A stretch of DNA of 27,030 nucleotides, taken from NCBI GenBank assembly GCA_017615445.1, contig JAGAAD010000025.1, positions 1 through 27,030 of the forward strand, written 5' to 3'. The notes under the pieces are model-generated. The model was given only the letters and a program-made list of their open reading frames with translations. It was not told where the DNA came from and did not search any database. The DNA is from Bacteroidales bacterium. Lineage in GTDB: Bacteria; Bacteroidota; Bacteroidia; Bacteroidales; UBA932. The position numbers and the translations under genes were made by a program. Of this stretch, positions 24,125-27,030 are shown piece after piece (position 1 is the stretch's first letter; every line of letters begins with the position of its first letter).

Positions 24125-24146
24125 CGAATTATTTTTTATAATTCGT
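24124..24146. repeat. 23-bp perfect hairpin/palindrome between recG and the export operon
   Basis: The arms ACGAATTAT (24124-24132) and ATAATTCGT (24138-24146) pair perfectly around a five-base loop. It begins two bases after the recG stop and ends at the -7 box of the next operon. It could end recG transcription, though it lacks a U tract after the stem, or be an operator covering the -33 region. Both are inference. Confidence 0.6.
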
Positions 24147-24148
24147 CC

Positions 24149-26293
24149 TCAGGAGATTTTGCTGTAGTCGTGGACTTTGTATTTTTCTTTTCGAAGTTCG
24201 AGAACCAGGCGGGCGTTTCGCGGATCGCTCAGCGAAGGGTCTGCTTTCAGCACCTTCTGGGCATAGGCCCGGGCTTCGTTCAGAATAAGACCGTCCTTGG
24301 CGAGGGAAGCTATGTTCAGCGAGATTGGAAGGCCGCTCTGCATAGTCCCTTCCAGGTCTCCTGGACCCCTCATTTTCATGTCTTCCTCCGCAATCTCGAA
24401 GCCGTTCTCCGTGCGGCACATAAGCTCGAGGCGCTGAAGCGATTCTTTAGATGTCTTCAAATCGCGGATAAGGATGCAGTGGGAGTCCGCGGCGCCGCGG
24501 CCTACTCGTCCGCGAAGCTGGTGCAGCTGCGAGAGCCCGAACCTTTCTGCGCTCATGATGACCATCACGGACGCGTTCGGCACATCCACGCCGACTTCGA
24601 TGACGGTGGTGGACACCAGAATATCCGCCCTGCCGGCGGCGAATGCGTCCATATTGAAGTTCTTGACGTCAGTCGCCTGCTGGCCGTGGACCATCGCCGT
24701 TTTGTACTGCGGCAGCGGGAATTCTCTCATTATATCTTCATAGCCCCGTTCCAGGTTGCTCAGGTCCAGCTTCTCGTTTTCGAATATCATCGGGTAGACC
24801 ACGAAAACCTGCCGCCCCTTCGCAATCTCCTGGCGCATGAAGTTGTACACGGCCGGCATCTTTGCCGGCGTGTGCAACGTGGTGCGCACGGGTTTGCGAC
24901 CCGGCGGCATCTCGTCTATCACTGACACATCCAGGTCTCCGTAGACAGTCATTGCAAGCGTGCGAGGAATCGGCGTCGCCGTCATCACGAGCACGTGCGG
25001 CGGAATTCCCTCCGGGCCTTTGGCCCAGAGCTTCGCTCTCTGGTCCACCCCGAACCTGTGCTGCTCGTCAATCACCGCCAGCCCCAGATTCTTGAACAAG
25101 ACGGTGTCCTCGATCAGCGCATGGGTACCCACCAGCAGGCCGATCGAGCCGTCTTCCAGCCCGGCGTGGATTTCGCGGCGGTCCTTGACTCCGGTCGAGC
25201 CGGTCAGGAGGGCGCATTTCACAGAGGTGCTTGCGAGATACTTCTTAATATTGTTGAAATGCTGCTGGGCGAGCACTTCCGTCGGCGCCATGATGCAGGT
25301 CTGATAACCGTTGCCCACTGCCAGCAGGCAGCTGAGAACGGCCACCAGCGTCTTTCCCGAGCCCACATCTCCCTGAAGAAGACGGTTCATCTGATGTCCG
25401 GACATCAGGTCTGCGCGTATCTCCTTTATCACGCGCTGCTGGGCTCCCGTCAGCTTGAAGGGCACCGATTCGTAGCACGAGTTGAAATCCGGTCCCACCT
25501 TCGGCATCACGATGCCATTCTCGCTGCGGGAACGGATGTATTTCTGTTTGAGAAGGCTCAACTGCAGCAGGAACAGTTCCTCGAACTTGAGCCTGCGGGT
25601 GGCTTTCTGAAGCGCGTATGCATCTGTGGGGAAATGGATGTTCTTCAGGGCATACTGAAGCGTGCAGAGCCCGAGTTCGCCGAGGACATAGTCCGGAAGA
25701 GTTTCGGTGATTTCCGGCAGACATAGGGCCAGGGCTGCGCTTTGCATTTTGCACATCACCTTCCCGGTGATCCCCGCCGTCTTGAGTTTTTCAGTGCTGG
25801 GATACACGCCGGTGAGCGCCCCCTGGGCCATATTGCCCTCCTGGGGAATGTCCACCTCCGGATGGACTATGTTGTAACGGCCGTTGAACTCGGAAGGCCT
25901 CCCGAAGAAGAGGAAAGTCTGGCCGGGGACGAGCCGTTCGTAGTTCCATTTAATTCCCTTGAAGAAGACCATCTCCATTCGCCCCGTTTCATCTTCCACA
26001 ATGACACTCAATCGCTTGGCCGCATTGAAAAGAATCTTCTCACCGTCTGTCTTGACTATCGAGCCGGCAGGACCGTAGAGAGCACGGCTCACCACCCGCG
26101 CCTGGATCTGAATCGAGGCTAAATCCTGATTGACGGAGGCGATGGACTGAATCGAGCTGCGGTCTATGTAACGGAAGGGGTACAGACGTATCAGGTCTCC
26201 GATAGTCTCTATCCCCAATTCCTTCTTCAGGAGCTCGGCCCTCTTCGGCCCGACCCCCTTCAGATACTTGATTTCATTCTGCAGCTCGCCCAT
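24149..26293 (-). CDS. recG: ATP-dependent DNA helicase RecG
   Basis: A 714-residue helicase that remodels stalled replication forks and branch-migrates Holliday junctions. The N-terminal wedge/OB region includes LKGVGPKRAELLKKELG (about 11-27). Helicase motifs follow: Walker A GDVGSGKT (308-315), the RecG-type motif II DEQHRFG (409-415), motif III TATPIPRT (438-445) and motif VI QLRGRVGR (592-599), then the C-terminal RecG block DMKMRGPGDLEGTMQSGLP (638-656). The ATG at 26291-26293 was chosen because the alternative TTG at 26302 falls inside a -7 promoter box. Length is about normal. The gene is apparently transcribed alone between the pckA terminator and a hairpin at its 3' end. Confidence 0.95.
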   Translation of the reverse strand: MGELQNEIKYLKGVGPKRAELLKKELGIETIGDLIRLYPFRYIDRSSIQSIASVNQDLASIQIQARVVSRALYGPAGSIVKTDGEKILFNAAKRLSVIVEDETGRMEMVFFKGIKWNYERLVPGQTFLFFGRPSEFNGRYNIVHPEVDIPQEGNMAQGALTGVYPSTEKLKTAGITGKVMCKMQSAALALCLPEITETLPDYVLGELGLCTLQYALKNIHFPTDAYALQKATRRLKFEELFLLQLSLLKQKYIRSRSENGIVMPKVGPDFNSCYESVPFKLTGAQQRVIKEIRADLMSGHQMNRLLQGDVGSGKTLVAVLSCLLAVGNGYQTCIMAPTEVLAQQHFNNIKKYLASTSVKCALLTGSTGVKDRREIHAGLEDGSIGLLVGTHALIEDTVLFKNLGLAVIDEQHRFGVDQRAKLWAKGPEGIPPHVLVMTATPIPRTLAMTVYGDLDVSVIDEMPPGRKPVRTTLHTPAKMPAVYNFMRQEIAKGRQVFVVYPMIFENEKLDLSNLERGYEDIMREFPLPQYKTAMVHGQQATDVKNFNMDAFAAGRADILVSTTVIEVGVDVPNASVMVIMSAERFGLSQLHQLRGRVGRGAADSHCILIRDLKTSKESLQRLELMCRTENGFEIAEEDMKMRGPGDLEGTMQSGLPISLNIASLAKDGLILNEARAYAQKVLKADPSLSDPRNARLVLELRKEKYKVHDYSKIS

Positions 26294-26299
26294 ACCACA

Positions 26300-26307
26300 C
26301 AAATATA
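26300..26307 (-). promoter_or_regulatory. -7 box of recG, almost touching the start codon
   Basis: TATATTTG on the minus strand matches TAnnTTTG exactly. Only six bases separate it from the recG ATG, so transcription would begin at or next to the start codon, giving a leaderless or nearly leaderless mRNA. A TTTC 16 bases upstream is a weak -33 candidate that lies inside the pckA terminator. Confidence 0.5.
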
Positions 26308-26312
26308 CGAAA

Positions 26313-26339
26313 AAAGGATGACCGAAACGATCATCCTTT
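26313..26339 (-). terminator. Intrinsic terminator of pckA
   Basis: On the minus strand, AAAGGATGA and TCATCCTTT form a 9-bp stem (26331-26339 with 26313-26321) around a nine-base loop that can add a small CG/CG pairing. A run of six T follows (26315-26310). It begins about 20 bases after the pckA stop and is a textbook rho-independent terminator. Confidence 0.85.
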
Positions 26340-26358
26340 ATAATATAAGGAGTGAAAC

Positions 26359-27030
26359 TTAGTCCACCTTCGGGCCGGCCTTCACGAGGGCCTTTCCGGC
26401 GGCGTTGGTCTCATACTTCTTGAAGTTCTTGATGAAGCGGGCGGCGAGGTCCTTGGCCTTGACTTCCCACTCCTCGGGCTTTGCGTAGGTGTCGCGAGGA
26501 TCGAGAATTCCGGTGTCCACTCCTTCGAGCTTGGTGGGGACTTCGAAATCGAAGAACGGGATCTTCTTGGTGGGGGCCTTGTCTATCGAGCCATTGAGGA
26601 TGGCGTCGATTATTCCGCGGGTGTCCTTGATGCTGATGCGCTTGCCGGTTCCGTTCCAGCCGGTGTTCACGAGGTATGCCTTTGCACCGCTCTTCTTCAT
26701 CTTCTTGACGAGCTCCTCGGCGTACTTGGTCGGGTGGAGTTCAAGGAAGGCCTGGCCGAAGCAGGCGGAGAAGGTCGGGGTGGGCTCGGTGATTCCGCGC
26801 TCAGTGCCTGCGAGCTTGGCGGTGAAGCCGCTCAGGAAGTAGTACTTCGTCTGCTCGGGAGTGAGGATGCTGACCGGAGGAAGAACTCCGAATGCGTCTG
26901 CGGAAAGGAAGATGACCTGCTTAGCTGCGGGGCCATGGCTCTCCGGGCGGACTATCTTCTCGATGTGATAGATAGGATAGCTCACGCGGGTGTTCTCGGT
27001 GACGCTCTTGTCGTTGAAGTCGATCTTACC
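26359..27030 (-). CDS. pckA: Phosphoenolpyruvate carboxykinase (ATP), C-terminal part
   Basis: The last 223 residues of ATP-dependent PEP carboxykinase; the frame is open to the right edge (first visible residues [19 protein letters not shown]), so a GTG at 26983-26985 is an internal valine codon, not a start. Diagnostic stretches are [20 protein letters not shown], the [14 protein letters not shown] segment, [20 protein letters not shown] and [17 protein letters not shown], all typical of the bacterial ATP-type enzyme. It interconverts oxaloacetate and PEP. In Bacteroidetes and rumen anaerobes it often runs toward oxaloacetate, fixing CO2 and gaining ATP on the way to succinate. That direction is inference, but it fits the nqr and dicarboxylate carrier genes. 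An intrinsic terminator follows. Confidence 0.96.
   Translation of the reverse strand, partial: GKIDFNDKSVTENTRVSYPIYHIEKIVRPESHGPAAKQVIFLSADAFGVLPPVSILTPEQTKYYFLSGFTAKLAGTERGITEPTPTFSACFGQAFLELHPTKYAEELVKKMKKSGAKAYLVNTGWNGTGKRISIKDTRGIIDAILNGSIDKAPTKKIPFFDFEVPTKLEGVDTGILDPRDTYAKPEEWEVKAKDLAARFIKNFKKYETNAAGKALVKAGPKVD

Noticed and set aside
26983..26985. GTG as the start of a short separate pckA-like gene
   Set aside because: The frame is open to the window edge, and the residues upstream continue the PEP carboxykinase sequence, so this codon is internal.

Overview
The window is chromosomal DNA from a member of the Bacteroidetes, most likely order Bacteroidales. The evidence is a complete susC/susD-type glycan-uptake locus with lipoprotein signal peptides, an nqr operon, ATP-type pckA, a DcuA/DcuB-type dicarboxylate carrier, and several upstream regions with the Bacteroidetes -7 promoter signature TAnnTTTG. 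The DNA is GC-rich for this group, so many long antisense frames stay open by chance. I see no rRNA or tRNA gene, no insertion sequence with a transposase, and no CRISPR array. The gene set (Na+-NQR, C4-dicarboxylate exchange, PEP carboxykinase, mannan breakdown) suits an anaerobic, succinate-forming carbohydrate degrader of a gut-like habitat; the habitat is inference.

Layout. (1) 1-3906, minus strand: nqrA-B-C-D and the first 22 codons of nqrE, the Na+-translocating NADH:quinone reductase operon, running off the left edge. (2) 3907-3979: a short divergent intergenic region with a 39-bp near-palindrome. (3) 3980-6379, plus: a UvrD/PcrA-type helicase with the C-terminal Tudor-like domain. (4) 6380-6627: a compact structured element with 15-bp perfect terminal inverted repeats and four internal short-loop hairpins or palindromes, filling the space between two convergent genes. 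(5) 6628-17879, minus: a tightly packed operon of S9 peptidase, GH5, SusC, SusD, surface glycan-binding lipoprotein and GH26. The glycosidase pair points to beta-mannan as substrate. (6) 17956-20213, plus: a DcuA/DcuB-type carrier overlapping by 4 bp a lipoprotein of unknown function made of three similar modules. (7) 20207-24081, minus: an SLBB-rich outer-membrane polysaccharide export protein and a Wzz-type chain-length protein, whose stop overlaps the lipoprotein gene. (8) 24149-26293, minus: recG. (9) 26359-27030, minus: the C-terminal part of pckA, running off the right edge and followed by a clear intrinsic terminator.

Working together. The glycan operon would bind mannan at the surface (SusD and the modular lipoprotein), cut it (GH26 and GH5) and import oligosaccharides through SusC. 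The membrane-anchored S9 peptidase at the head of the operon suggests that peptide or glycoprotein material is processed with the glycan. The nqr, pckA and dcu-type genes fit fumarate-respiring energy metabolism. The Wzz and SLBB proteins form an isolated polysaccharide export module without visible glycosyltransferases.

The most unusual items are the structured element at 6388-6604, the triple-module lipoprotein coupled to the dicarboxylate carrier, the terminator of the polysaccharide operon that lies inside the opposing gene, and the palindromes overlapping two promoter regions. I did not find a clearly new multi-gene system.
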